DNA of 7,804 bases from an uncultured Porphyromonadaceae bacterium (GCA_947176285.1 CAMWQF010000124.1:1-7804), one strand, 5' to 3'. Shown: positions 1 to 6,442, numbered from the stretch's first letter. Notes: generated by a model from the sequence alone, not told the origin. A program made the numbers and translations.

Positions 1-41
1 TCTTTAAATATTTATCATATAATAATCAGGAGACGCATCGA

Positions 42-215
42 ATGATAAAACAATCACGTTATGTTTTGTCTGTATTGAAACGAATGCAAGGAGTGGTTCA
101 ACTCTTGATTACCTTGGCTTTTCTTGTTGTTTCGCTTACACTCTATAAAAAAGTTGAAATGCTTGTGGTGAAGTCTGATAGCGGAATCTCTCGTTCCCTT
201 CGTTTTATATTCTAA
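42..215 (+). CDS. possible small single-pass membrane protein, 57 residues
   Basis: An ATG at 42 opens a 57-codon frame ending in TAA at 213-215. AGGAGA at 28-33 lies 8 bases before the start, a good Shine-Dalgarno match, which is not usual in Bacteroidota and so only moderately informative. The protein begins MIKQSRYVLSVLKR with four basic residues. A hydrophobic stretch follows at about residues 17-35 (VVQLLITLAFLVVSLTLY), then KK and a short polar tail ending RSLRFIF. This fits a single membrane helix with the N-terminus in the cytoplasm. It is too short to be a clear secreted protein and I see no lipobox. It is the only plus-strand gene candidate and faces the purine cluster convergently, with the hairpin at 328-357 between them. 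I do not recognise a family. It could be a chance ORF in an intergenic region. Confidence 0.35.
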   Translation: MIKQSRYVLSVLKRMQGVVQLLITLAFLVVSLTLYKKVEMLVVKSDSGISRSLRFIF

Positions 216-327
216 GACAACATTGAATTTGAAAGAGAAAGAACTCTCATTCCATATTTTTGAATGCCCATATGAGTCCGATCAATTCATAGGCTTGTAT
301 GGTTTCGATTTAAATAGAAGCAGAATG

Positions 328-357
328 AAAAAAGGACGTACTGTAAGTTACGTCCTT
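328..357 (-). terminator. intrinsic terminator, probably the original guaA terminator
   Basis: AAGGACGTA (332-340) pairs perfectly with TACGTCCTT (349-357) around an 8-base loop. Read on the minus strand, the 9-bp stem runs into six T residues (A run at 328-333 on the plus strand). It lies 10 bases past the stop codon of the duplicated guaA tail, where a native guaA terminator would sit. In the present arrangement it is the only evident terminator for the AlbA_2 gene. A T-rich stretch at 362-368 on the other side could let it also stop plus-strand transcription. Confidence 0.8.
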
Positions 358-366
358 GTATGTTTT

Positions 367-436
367 TTATTCCCACTCGATTGTGGCTGGCGGCTTCGAG
401 GAGATGTCGTAGACCATGCGGTTGTTGTCACGGACT
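367..436 (-). pseudogene. guaA: detached 3' end of guaA (second copy, 22 codons plus stop)
   Basis: On the minus strand, 435 down to 367 encodes VRDNNRMVYD, then ISSKPPATIEWE and TAA. This is the extreme C-terminus of GMP synthetase. The intact gene's end reads VRGINRVVYD followed by the same ISSKPPATIEWE. There are 8 base differences in 70, seven of them upstream of position 414 in plus coordinates or at 397, and positions 367-396 are identical to 2040-2069. The fragment has no start and cannot act as a gene. The homology stops at the stop codon of the AlbA_2 gene (437-439). Such a leftover gene tail is the classic scar of site-specific integration into a gene's 3' end. A decayed tandem guaA copy is the alternative. 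Confidence 0.85.
367..436. repeat. direct repeat, distal copy (putative att site)
   Basis: This copy matches 2040-2109 in the same orientation at 62 of 70 positions. Mismatches are at 397, 415, 417, 425, 427, 428, 433 and 436. The first 30 bases are identical and the first 48 differ at one position. Together with the partner copy it brackets the AlbA_2 gene. The gradient of identity suggests that any strand exchange took place in the stop-proximal 30-48 bases. That point is inference. Confidence 0.8.
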
Positions 437-1918
437 TTATAAGACTTCCCAATGGCCTCCTTTGTTTGGTCCTACTCGTCTAATCTTACCCGCGAGGCGT
501 AGTTTATCAAGATACACTTGTACTGTAGAATTAGCCATTCCTGATAAGCGTGCCAAATTACTAATAGATGTATTTGGATTGTCTGAGAGGTACTTTAAAA
601 GCAGATTTTCTTTTTTGTCAATTTTGTCACTTGTTTCATTTTTCTCACCGATTTTCTTACCAATGTGATCTTCTATTTCATTTTTCTTACCGATTTTCTT
701 ACCGATATTATCTTCTGTTTCATTTTTCTTACCGATTTCAGAATGCAATGTTTCCTTTGTGAGACTTTTTCTCCAAAATACTACTCTGAATTGGTCTCCT
801 GAAACTTCATTGTGAAATTCAATGTCCGGATCGGATTTGAGTGCACGTATGATACCTGAGCCCAAACCTCGATAATTCATTGTCTTTGAGCATAAGGTAG
901 CCATAAGTTGATTACGTTGATAGGCATTGCCCATCTTGATATCATCTACTGTCAAGGTCGGATGCAGAGCACCAGGACTGATAATTTCCACTCTGTCGTC
1001 AAATATAAGTAATCTTATCGGAGCAGGTTTTAACCACGACCTATGGACTAAGGCATTCTGTAGGATTTCAGATAATGCCACTTCAGGAATCTCCAATTTA
1101 CCTATTGAATTGAAATTTTGACCTGCCTGAATACGATGAAGGCATGAGATAATAAAACGCAAACCTTCATCAAACAATCTTTGTATAGGACCGTCTATAT
1201 CTACGCTGCTTCTATATTCCGTATCCCCGATGCAATTACCATAGAACCAAACTGCCTTGATATTAAAAGCAGGACATTTCTGCTGAGGTTTTTTGCCAAA
1301 ATACATCAGGCCTCCTAGGGTTGCTTCTCCGTTTTCATCTAGGAGAAAAAGATTCTGCAATGCTCTTTCCAATGGCATTCCAAGATTTTCCGAAGTTAAT
1401 CCTAATGTTCTTTCAAAATAATCATTAAGCAAATAATGGTCAAGGTCATTGACTGATGTGCCTCGTATTGGTTGACGATCGGGCTGAAAGTTACCTGACT
1501 GGGCGAAAAGACGTAGCATCTCATTAGCATCTGTGACACGCCGTTTATCCGGACCTTGCTTTACATATACCTCTCCTTTATTATTAGTATAAGGAGTAGA
1601 GATTCCACGACATACAGAAACAATCATAACGGATTTCCCGTCTACAGTCATTGATTCGATCTTAGGAAAAACAGATGGATGCACTCCAACATCAGCAGCA
1701 CTTGCTATAAGAGAACCTATATTCTGAAGTTGTTTGTATGAGAGACCTGCTATTTCGCCTGTTTTATCGTTTATCCCTATGAAAATACGTCCTCCATTCG
1801 AGTTTGAGAATGCAATGAGTTCGTTTGCTATATCTTCAGCTTTGTTAAATAGAAGTTTAAATTGCACGGTGGATGTTTCTCCACATTTTACAACTTCCTT
1901 AATATCCTCCGCAGTCAT
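437..1918 (-). CDS. Schlafen AlbA_2 domain, GHKL ATPase-like, winged-helix protein
   Basis: This is a multidomain protein of the COG2865 type, often annotated as ATP-binding protein or RecG C-terminal-like. Its biological role is unproven. The frame is open from ATG 1939 (500 residues). I prefer ATG 1918 (MTAEDIKEVVK, 493 residues) because the promoter would place the transcript start only a few bases before 1939. Numbering from 1939, AlbA_2 spans about 20-145 (ETSTVQFK, then SNSNGGRIFIGI at 45-56). The GHKL-like part spans about 283-390, with EILQNALVHR at 291-300, DDRVEIISPG at 314-323 and GLGSGIIRA at 358-366. Three 14-residue repeats occupy 402-443. A winged helix follows at about 446-500 (ISNLARLSGMANSTVQVYLDKL). 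The parts suggest nucleic acid binding with nucleotide-dependent control, as a regulator or a defence protein. It is the only gene between duplicated guaA tails, and its terminator is probably guaA's. The family assignment is firm; the function is not known. Confidence 0.88.
   Translation of the reverse strand: MTAEDIKEVVKCGETSTVQFKLLFNKAEDIANELIAFSNSNGGRIFIGINDKTGEIAGLSYKQLQNIGSLIASAADVGVHPSVFPKIESMTVDGKSVMIVSVCRGISTPYTNNKGEVYVKQGPDKRRVTDANEMLRLFAQSGNFQPDRQPIRGTSVNDLDHYLLNDYFERTLGLTSENLGMPLERALQNLFLLDENGEATLGGLMYFGKKPQQKCPAFNIKAVWFYGNCIGDTEYRSSVDIDGPIQRLFDEGLRFIISCLHRIQAGQNFNSIGKLEIPEVALSEILQNALVHRSWLKPAPIRLLIFDDRVEIISPGALHPTLTVDDIKMGNAYQRNQLMATLCSKTMNYRGLGSGIIRALKSDPDIEFHNEVSGDQFRVVFWRKSLTKETLHSEIGKKNETEDNIGKKIGKKNEIEDHIGKKIGEKNETSDKIDKKENLLLKYLSDNPNTSISNLARLSGMANSTVQVYLDKLRLAGKIRRVGPNKGGHWEVL
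611..736 (-). repeat. three 42-bp in-frame tandem repeats encoding 14-residue units
   Basis: Units lie at 736-695, 694-653 and 652-611 on the minus strand. They encode IGKKNETEDNIGKK, IGKKNEIEDHIGKK and IGEKNETSDKIDKK. The same 11-base start (TTTCATTTTTC on the plus strand) recurs at 634, 676 and 718, exactly 42 apart. The two best-preserved 42-base blocks, starting at 634 and 676, differ at 5 positions. The repeats form a charged, probably flexible or helical linker between the ATPase-like domain and the winged helix. Because the unit is a multiple of three, gain or loss of copies would keep the frame. Confidence 0.85.
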
Positions 1919-1947
1919 ACAATAAAAATTCAAAATCATTTATCATG

Positions 1948-1955
1948 CAAAGATA
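1948..1955 (-). promoter_or_regulatory. Bacteroidota-type promoter -7 element for the AlbA_2 gene
   Basis: The minus strand reads TATCTTTG, an exact match to the Bacteroidota -7 consensus TAnnTTTG. A transcript start a few bases downstream would fall near 1941-1944, almost on ATG 1939 and about 24 bases before ATG 1918. The -33 region is poor: only a T-rich stretch (minus-strand TTTTTC near 1975-1980) sits at the right distance, overlapping the terminator's T tract. No start-specific Shine-Dalgarno sequence is visible. Confidence 0.6.
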
Positions 1956-1975
1956 ATGTTTTTTTTTGAAATATG

Positions 1976-2017
1976 AAAAATCCGCGAAAACATAAAAAAG
2001 TATGTTCTCGCGGATTT
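1976..2017 (-). terminator. intrinsic terminator between guaA and the AlbA_2 gene
   Basis: AAATCCGCGA (1978-1987) pairs with TCGCGGATTT (2008-2017). After one A/C mismatch, AACATA (1989-1994) pairs with TATGTT (2001-2006) around loop AAAAAG. On the minus strand the stem leads into TTTTT, although the last three T residues also belong to the stem. It starts 23 bases past the guaA stop. It would insulate the AlbA_2 gene from purine operon transcription, leaving that gene dependent on its own promoter. Confidence 0.75.
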
Positions 2018-2039
2018 CATATAATTTCTTATGTGGTAA

Positions 2040-2109
2040 TTATTCCCACTCGATTGTGGCTGGCGGCTTGGAGGAGATGTCGTAGACTACGCGGTTGATC
2101 CCACGCACC
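2040..2109. repeat. direct repeat, proximal copy inside the guaA 3' end (putative att site)
   Basis: This is the partner of 367-436 and consists of the last 22 codons and stop of the intact guaA. The duplicated sequence leaves guaA's reading frame and stop intact, as happens when an element carries a replacement gene end. The differing bases are near the upstream end of the repeat. The final 30 bases, from codon K to the stop, are identical in both copies. Confidence 0.8.
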
Positions 2110-3566
2110 TTGTTGATGATTTCGTTGCTTACTTTTGCAAGGAATTCATATGGAAGATGTACCCAGTCGGCTGTCATGCCATCAGTTGAAATTACAGCTC
2201 TCAATGCGCAGCAACGTTCGTAGGTGCGCTCATCGCCCATTACACCAACACTCTGCACCGGAAGCAAGATTGCTCCTGCTTGCCAAACCTGATCATACAG
2301 ACCGGCTTCACGTAGATTGCTAATGAATATATCATCTGCCTGCTGAAGCACATGCACTTTCTCAGCCGTAACTTCGCCGAGGATACGGATGCCAAGACCC
2401 GGACCCGGGAAAGGATGGCGACCTAACAGTTGTGGGTCTATGCCAAGTGCCTTACCTACACGACGCACTTCATCTTTGAATAGCAAGCGAAGTGGCTCTA
2501 CAACTTTGAGATTCATCTTTTCGGGCAGACCGCCTACATTGTGATGTGACTTGATTGTGCAAGAGGGACCATTTACGCTGACACTCTCTATCACGTCCGG
2601 ATAGATTGTGCCCTGAGCAAGCCAGCGTGCGCCATTAAATTTCTGAGCTTCTTCATTGAAAACCTCTACAAAGTCACGTCCAATAATTTTGCGCTTCTGT
2701 TCAGGGTCTGTGACGCCGGCAAGGTCGGTATAGAATCTTTCACTGGCATCGACTCCCTTCACATTAAGCCCCATCCCTTTGTATTGCTCAAGTACCCCCT
2801 CAAACTCGTTGAGGCGGAGAAGTCCATTGTTTACAAAGATACACTGCAGATTATGCCCTATAGCCTTATTGAGAAGCACTGCGGCTACTGTAGAGTCAAC
2901 GCCACCTGATAGACCAAGTATAACCTGATCATCACCGATCTTGGCTTTCAATTCCGCTACAGTGGTCTCAATGAATGAGTCAGGACTCCAAGAGCCTGAG
3001 CATCCGCAGATGCCGATAACATAGTTGCGGAGCAACTGAGTTCCATCAGTGGAATGATATACTTCAGGGTGGAACTGAATGCCCCAAGTCTGCTCTCCTT
3101 CAATGTGGTAAGCTGCAACTCTTACATTCTCAGTGCTTCCGATGATGTGGAAAGAATCCGGAATGTCTGTGATAGTGTCACCATGGCTCATCCATACCTG
3201 TGTAGGAGAGGGAAGACCATGCATCAATGGGTCATTATCATCCACTACTGTCAGCATAGCACGTCCGTATTCACGGCTCGGAGCCCCTTTGACGGTGCCT
3301 CCTGCCATCTGGGCAAGAAGCTGCGCGCCATAGCATACTCCAAGAAGCGGCAGTTTACCCTTAAAAGCATCAAGCGATGGCTTTGGTGCCTCAGGATCAT
3401 TGACAGAGTATGGACTTCCGGAAAGAATGACGCCCTTCACATCGGCATCTATTTCCGGCACTTTATGGAAAGGATGGATCTCGCAATACACGTTGAGTTC
3501 ACGGATGCGGCGAGCTATCAACTGGGTGTATTGAGATCCAAAATCTAAAATAAGAATTTTCTCCAT
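2040..3566 (-). CDS. guaA: GMP synthetase (glutamine-hydrolysing)
   Basis: It converts XMP to GMP in the cytoplasm with ATP and glutamine-derived ammonia. The 508 residues are close to the usual single-chain two-domain enzyme length. The N-terminal class I glutaminase has its nucleophile Cys78 in LLGVCYGAQ and His166 and Glu168 in GIQFHPEVYHS. The ATP pyrophosphatase domain carries the P-loop LGLSGGVDSTV at about 218-227. The C-terminal dimerisation domain ends SSKPPATIEWE, as in the family. An oxyanion-region GSPYSV stands where many relatives have GGPxSV. The ATG lies one base after the guaB stop, and AGAGGA (3579-3574 on the minus strand) is 7 bases upstream, so translation is probably coupled to guaB. 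Its final 70 bases are duplicated at 367-436, and the C-terminal codons may have been replaced by an integrating element. All key residues are present and I expect it to be active. Confidence 0.97.
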   Translation of the reverse strand: MEKILILDFGSQYTQLIARRIRELNVYCEIHPFHKVPEIDADVKGVILSGSPYSVNDPEAPKPSLDAFKGKLPLLGVCYGAQLLAQMAGGTVKGAPSREYGRAMLTVVDDNDPLMHGLPSPTQVWMSHGDTITDIPDSFHIIGSTENVRVAAYHIEGEQTWGIQFHPEVYHSTDGTQLLRNYVIGICGCSGSWSPDSFIETTVAELKAKIGDDQVILGLSGGVDSTVAAVLLNKAIGHNLQCIFVNNGLLRLNEFEGVLEQYKGMGLNVKGVDASERFYTDLAGVTDPEQKRKIIGRDFVEVFNEEAQKFNGARWLAQGTIYPDVIESVSVNGPSCTIKSHHNVGGLPEKMNLKVVEPLRLLFKDEVRRVGKALGIDPQLLGRHPFPGPGLGIRILGEVTAEKVHVLQQADDIFISNLREAGLYDQVWQAGAILLPVQSVGVMGDERTYERCCALRAVISTDGMTADWVHLPYEFLAKVSNEIINKVRGINRVVYDISSKPPATIEWE

Positions 3567-3567
3567 G

Positions 3568-5040
3568 TTAGTTTCCTCTTGTATAGTTTGGGGCTTCTTT
3601 GGTGATTGTCACATCATGTGGATGGTTTTCGATTACTGCTGCTGATGTGATCTTCACGAATTTTGCATTGTGGAGATGATCGATATCCGGAGCACCGACA
3701 TAACCCATACCACTGCGAAGTCCACCCACCAATTGATAGACAGTTTCGCTAAGAGTTCCTTTATATGGCACGCGAGCCTCAATGCCTTCCGGCACGAATT
3801 TGCTGCTGTCGGTCTTTTCGCTTTGGAAGTAGCGGTCTTTTGAACCTGCTTGCATAGCAGAGATAGATCCCATGCCGCGATATGACTTGAACTTACGTCC
3901 GTTGTAGATGATAGTTTCACCCGGTGATTCTTCGGTTCCTGCAAACATAGAACCCATCATTACGCTGTCGCCTCCTGCTGCAAGAGCCTTCACAACGTCG
4001 CCTGAATAGCGGAGACCTCCGTCTGCAATCACTGGAACGCCAAGTTCATGTGCTGCCTTAGCTGCCTCAAATATAGCAGTGAGCTGTGGAACGCCAACAC
4101 CTGCCACAATACGTGTGGTGCAGATTGAACCCGGACCGATACCTACTTTGATGCCGTCAGCTCCAGCCTCAATTAGATATTTGGCAGCCTCGCCTGTTGC
4201 AATATTACCTACCACAACGTCAAGTTCAGGATATGCTGCCTTCACTTTCTTAAGAGTGTTGACTACATTCTGGCTGTGACCGTGGGCTGTATCGATAACT
4301 ACAGCATCAGCACCAGCCTCTACAAGAGCCTTCACTCGGTCGAGAGTGTCGGAAGTGACTCCTACTCCGGCTGCTACGCGCAGACGACCCTTGTTGTCTT
4401 TTGCTGCATTTGGATAATCCTTGATCTTTGTAATGTCGCGGTAGGTGATAAGTCCTATAAGTTTTCCTGCTTCATCTACTACAGGGAGTTTCTCAATCTT
4501 ATGCTTAAGAAGTATCTCTGAAGCCTCGGAAAGACTTGGGTTTGTAGTGGTGATAAGATTTTCTTTTGTCATTACATCCTTGATGAGGATGGTCATGTCC
4601 TTTTGGAAACGCAGATCTCGGTTTGTCACAATTCCCTCAAGTTTGCCATCTGCACCAACTACCGGGATACCGCCGATATGATTGTCGTGCATCAACTGAA
4701 GGGCATCTCCTACGGTCTGATCGCCACGAATGGTCACAGGATCGTAGATCATTCCTGACTCAGCGCGTTTCACGCGGCGGATTTGGTCTGCCTGGGCTTG
4801 GATACTCATATTTTTGTGGATTACTCCTATACCACCTTGGCGAGCAATGGCTATAGCCATATCAGACTCGGTGACGGTATCCATAGCAGCAGACACAAAC
4901 GGAATATTAAGAGGTATATTTCGTGAGAAGCGCGTGCCAAGCTTTACTTCGCTTGGAATCACTTCGGAATATGCCGGAATCAGAAGGACATCATCGAATG
5001 TGAAGCCTTCCAATGCTATTTTTTCATCGATAAAACTCAT
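3568..5040 (-). CDS. guaB: IMP dehydrogenase
   Basis: It oxidises IMP to XMP with NAD+, the committed step to GMP. The 490 residues match the family length. The TIM barrel begins at the N-terminus (FTFDDVLLIPAYS) and is interrupted by two CBS domains at about 95-205 (HIGGIPVV, then KIEKLPVVDE). These usually bind adenine or guanine nucleotides and modulate assembly. The catalytic loop GPGSICTT carries Cys307. ADGGLRYSGD at about 339-348 and GMGSISAMQAGS at 389-400 bind substrate phosphate. The mobile flap has KDRYF at 401-405. The start MSFIDEKIALEGFTFDD is family-like. No Shine-Dalgarno sequence precedes it and no clear TAnnTTTG promoter lies in the spacer, so it is probably transcribed from upstream with purA and purB. 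guaA follows after one base. Confidence 0.97.
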   Translation of the reverse strand: MSFIDEKIALEGFTFDDVLLIPAYSEVIPSEVKLGTRFSRNIPLNIPFVSAAMDTVTESDMAIAIARQGGIGVIHKNMSIQAQADQIRRVKRAESGMIYDPVTIRGDQTVGDALQLMHDNHIGGIPVVGADGKLEGIVTNRDLRFQKDMTILIKDVMTKENLITTTNPSLSEASEILLKHKIEKLPVVDEAGKLIGLITYRDITKIKDYPNAAKDNKGRLRVAAGVGVTSDTLDRVKALVEAGADAVVIDTAHGHSQNVVNTLKKVKAAYPELDVVVGNIATGEAAKYLIEAGADGIKVGIGPGSICTTRIVAGVGVPQLTAIFEAAKAAHELGVPVIADGGLRYSGDVVKALAAGGDSVMMGSMFAGTEESPGETIIYNGRKFKSYRGMGSISAMQAGSKDRYFQSEKTDSSKFVPEGIEARVPYKGTLSETVYQLVGGLRSGMGYVGAPDIDHLHNAKFVKITSAAVIENHPHDVTITKEAPNYTRGN

Positions 5041-5046
5041 AATTAA

Positions 5047-5074
5047 TTTAGAATTGAGAATTTAGAATTGAGAA
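5047..5074. repeat. two perfect 14-bp tandem repeats upstream of guaB
   Basis: TTTAGAATTGAGAA occurs at 5047-5060 and again at 5061-5074 with no mismatch. It lies 7 bases upstream of the guaB start codon, so it would be in the 5' leader or the intercistronic mRNA. A and T dominate. It resembles short intergenic repeats that I associate with Bacteroidota genomes, but I could not check copy number. Confidence 0.75.
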
Positions 5075-5102
5075 TTATTTTCATTGTGTTGAAGAAATTT
5101 CA

Positions 5103-5119
5103 ATTCATCATTCATCATT
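5103..5119. repeat. 7-bp tandem repeat near the end of purA
   Basis: ATTCATC is repeated at 5103-5109 and 5110-5116, with a partial third copy (ATT). On the minus strand this reads as a GATGAAT series in the first part of the purA-guaB spacer. It is low-complexity sequence and no function is evident. Confidence 0.55.
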
Positions 5120-5131
5120 AAAAATTTATCT

Positions 5132-6424
5132 TTAGAATGCTTTGAGGGCTTCGGAGATCATGATGGTCTGAGAGCGGTCGGGGCCTACGGAGATTATGCC
5201 TACCTTAGTGCCGGTCAGTTCTTCTATCTTCTTAACGTATGCTTTGGCAGCTTCCGGAAGTTCATCATAGCTCTTGCAGCCTGTGATATCCTCTTTCCAG
5301 CCTTCCATCTCGATGTAGATTGGCTTGCATTGTGCAAGTTTGTGGATAGTGGATGGGGGTGCCATCACCTCCTTGCCGTCTAGTTCATAACCTACACAAA
5401 TCTTTACCTTATCAAGTCCGGAAAGAACATCGAATAGCATCAAAGCCCAATAGTCGATGCCTGCGAGGCGGGCAGTATAGCGTGCTACGACAGCATCAAA
5501 CCAACCGATACGGCGAGGACGTCCGGTCACTGTTCCATATTCATGTCCGCGTTCGCGGATTTCATGTGCAGTCTCATCGAAGAGTTCTGTCGGGAACGGA
5601 CCTTCTCCTACTCGAGTGCAATATGCCTTGGCAACACCCACTACATTCTCAATCCATTTCGGAGCGATACCCGCTCCTTGGGAGATGCTGGCAGCTGAAG
5701 GACAAGAAGAAGTCACGTAAGGATAAGTGCCATGGTCGATGCAGAGCATCATGCCCTGTGCACCCTCGAAAAGAATCTTGGCATCGCTATGAATAGCATC
5801 ATCAATAAGGATGCTGGTGTCGCAGATGCGCGGACCGAGAACTTTTGCGATTTCCATATATTGGTCGTAGACCTGCTGATAGTTGAGAGGATCAAGACCA
5901 TACATTTTGAGCTCCATATTCTTCACTTCAAGAGCAGCTTTCAGACGCTCAGCGAAGTATTCCGGGTCGAGAAGATCACCCATACGGAGTCCGATACGAG
6001 AGTATTTATCTGTATATGCCGGTCCTATACCTTTCTTAGTAGTGCCAATTTTTGCATCCCCTTTTAGGCTCTCGCTTGCTCCATCGAGCATACTGTGCCA
6101 GGGCATAACCATCGCAGCGCGGTCGGAGATATAAAGTTGATAGTCGGTTATTCCCTGATTGTGAAGTTTTTCGAGTTCGGCAATGACCGAAACCGGGTTA
6201 ACCACCATGCCATTAGCCATAACGTTGACGGTCTTGGGATTGAATATTCCCGATGGAATACTCTGAAGAGAGTATTTATGACCGTCGAACATCACTGAGT
6301 GGCCTGCATTGTTGCCTCCTTGGTAGCGCACCACCATGTCGGCACGGCAAGCAAAATAATCAGTGATTTTTCCTTTGCCCTCGTCTCCCCACTGGGAGCC
6401 GGTAACAACTAATCTTTCGCTCAT
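5132..6424 (-). CDS. purA: adenylosuccinate synthetase
   Basis: It joins IMP and aspartate using GTP to give adenylosuccinate, the first step from IMP to AMP. The 430 residues match the bacterial enzyme length. The N-terminal phosphate loop is GSQWGDEGKGKITDYF (residues 9-24) with catalytic Asp13. GGNNAGHSV at 36-44 holds catalytic His41. GTTKKGIGPAYTDK at 127-140 is the IMP-binding signature. LFEGAQGMMLCIDHGTYPYV and VTGRPRRIGWFDAV are both family hallmarks. The protein ends ISEALKAF. The start MSERLVVTGSQWGDEGKG puts the phosphate loop at its normal distance from the N-terminus, and no ribosome binding site is obvious. It lies between purB and guaB in the same orientation. GTP use here and ATP use by GuaA give the usual cross-balancing of the two purine branches. 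Confidence 0.97.
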   Translation of the reverse strand: MSERLVVTGSQWGDEGKGKITDYFACRADMVVRYQGGNNAGHSVMFDGHKYSLQSIPSGIFNPKTVNVMANGMVVNPVSVIAELEKLHNQGITDYQLYISDRAAMVMPWHSMLDGASESLKGDAKIGTTKKGIGPAYTDKYSRIGLRMGDLLDPEYFAERLKAALEVKNMELKMYGLDPLNYQQVYDQYMEIAKVLGPRICDTSILIDDAIHSDAKILFEGAQGMMLCIDHGTYPYVTSSCPSAASISQGAGIAPKWIENVVGVAKAYCTRVGEGPFPTELFDETAHEIRERGHEYGTVTGRPRRIGWFDAVVARYTARLAGIDYWALMLFDVLSGLDKVKICVGYELDGKEVMAPPSTIHKLAQCKPIYIEMEGWKEDITGCKSYDELPEAAKAYVKKIEELTGTKVGIISVGPDRSQTIMISEALKAF

Positions 6425-6442
6425 ATTCGTTATATTTCATTT

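Larger units (their letters stand above)
367..2109. mobile_element. putative single-gene integrative cassette at the guaA 3' end
   Basis: Direct repeats of the guaA tail at 367-436 and 2040-2109 enclose a segment with one gene. The segment holds, in minus-strand order, a terminator hairpin, a TAnnTTTG promoter, and an AlbA_2/GHKL-like gene whose stop abuts the distal repeat. It is visibly more AT-rich than the purine genes. The guaA 3' end is a known integration hotspot for genomic islands that use tyrosine recombinases. No integrase, excisionase, transfer gene or terminal inverted repeat is present. The cassette would therefore be non-autonomous, a deletion remnant of a larger island, or the product of duplication and decay rather than site-specific integration. 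Confidence 0.6.

Noticed and set aside
223..483. 86-residue plus-strand ORF with a TTG start
   Set aside because: It crosses the terminator hairpin, runs antisense through the guaA tail and into the AlbA_2 gene, and has no domain-like sequence. It is a chance reading frame.
367..2109. Insertion sequence or transposon
   Set aside because: No transposase and no terminal inverted repeats are visible. The flanking direct repeats are 70 bases of guaA coding sequence, far longer than a transposon target duplication.
3054..3548. 164-residue plus-strand ORF
   Set aside because: It lies wholly antisense inside guaA, whose motifs are all intact on the other strand. The composition is that of a shadow frame.
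5041..5131. Riboswitch or internal promoter before guaB
   Set aside because: The spacer is short, AT-rich and repetitive. I found no purine riboswitch-like paired core and no TAnnTTTG element on the minus strand.
5353..5796. 147-residue plus-strand ORF
   Set aside because: It is antisense to purA over well-conserved enzyme sequence, with no recognisable domain and no ribosome binding site of its own that I could see.
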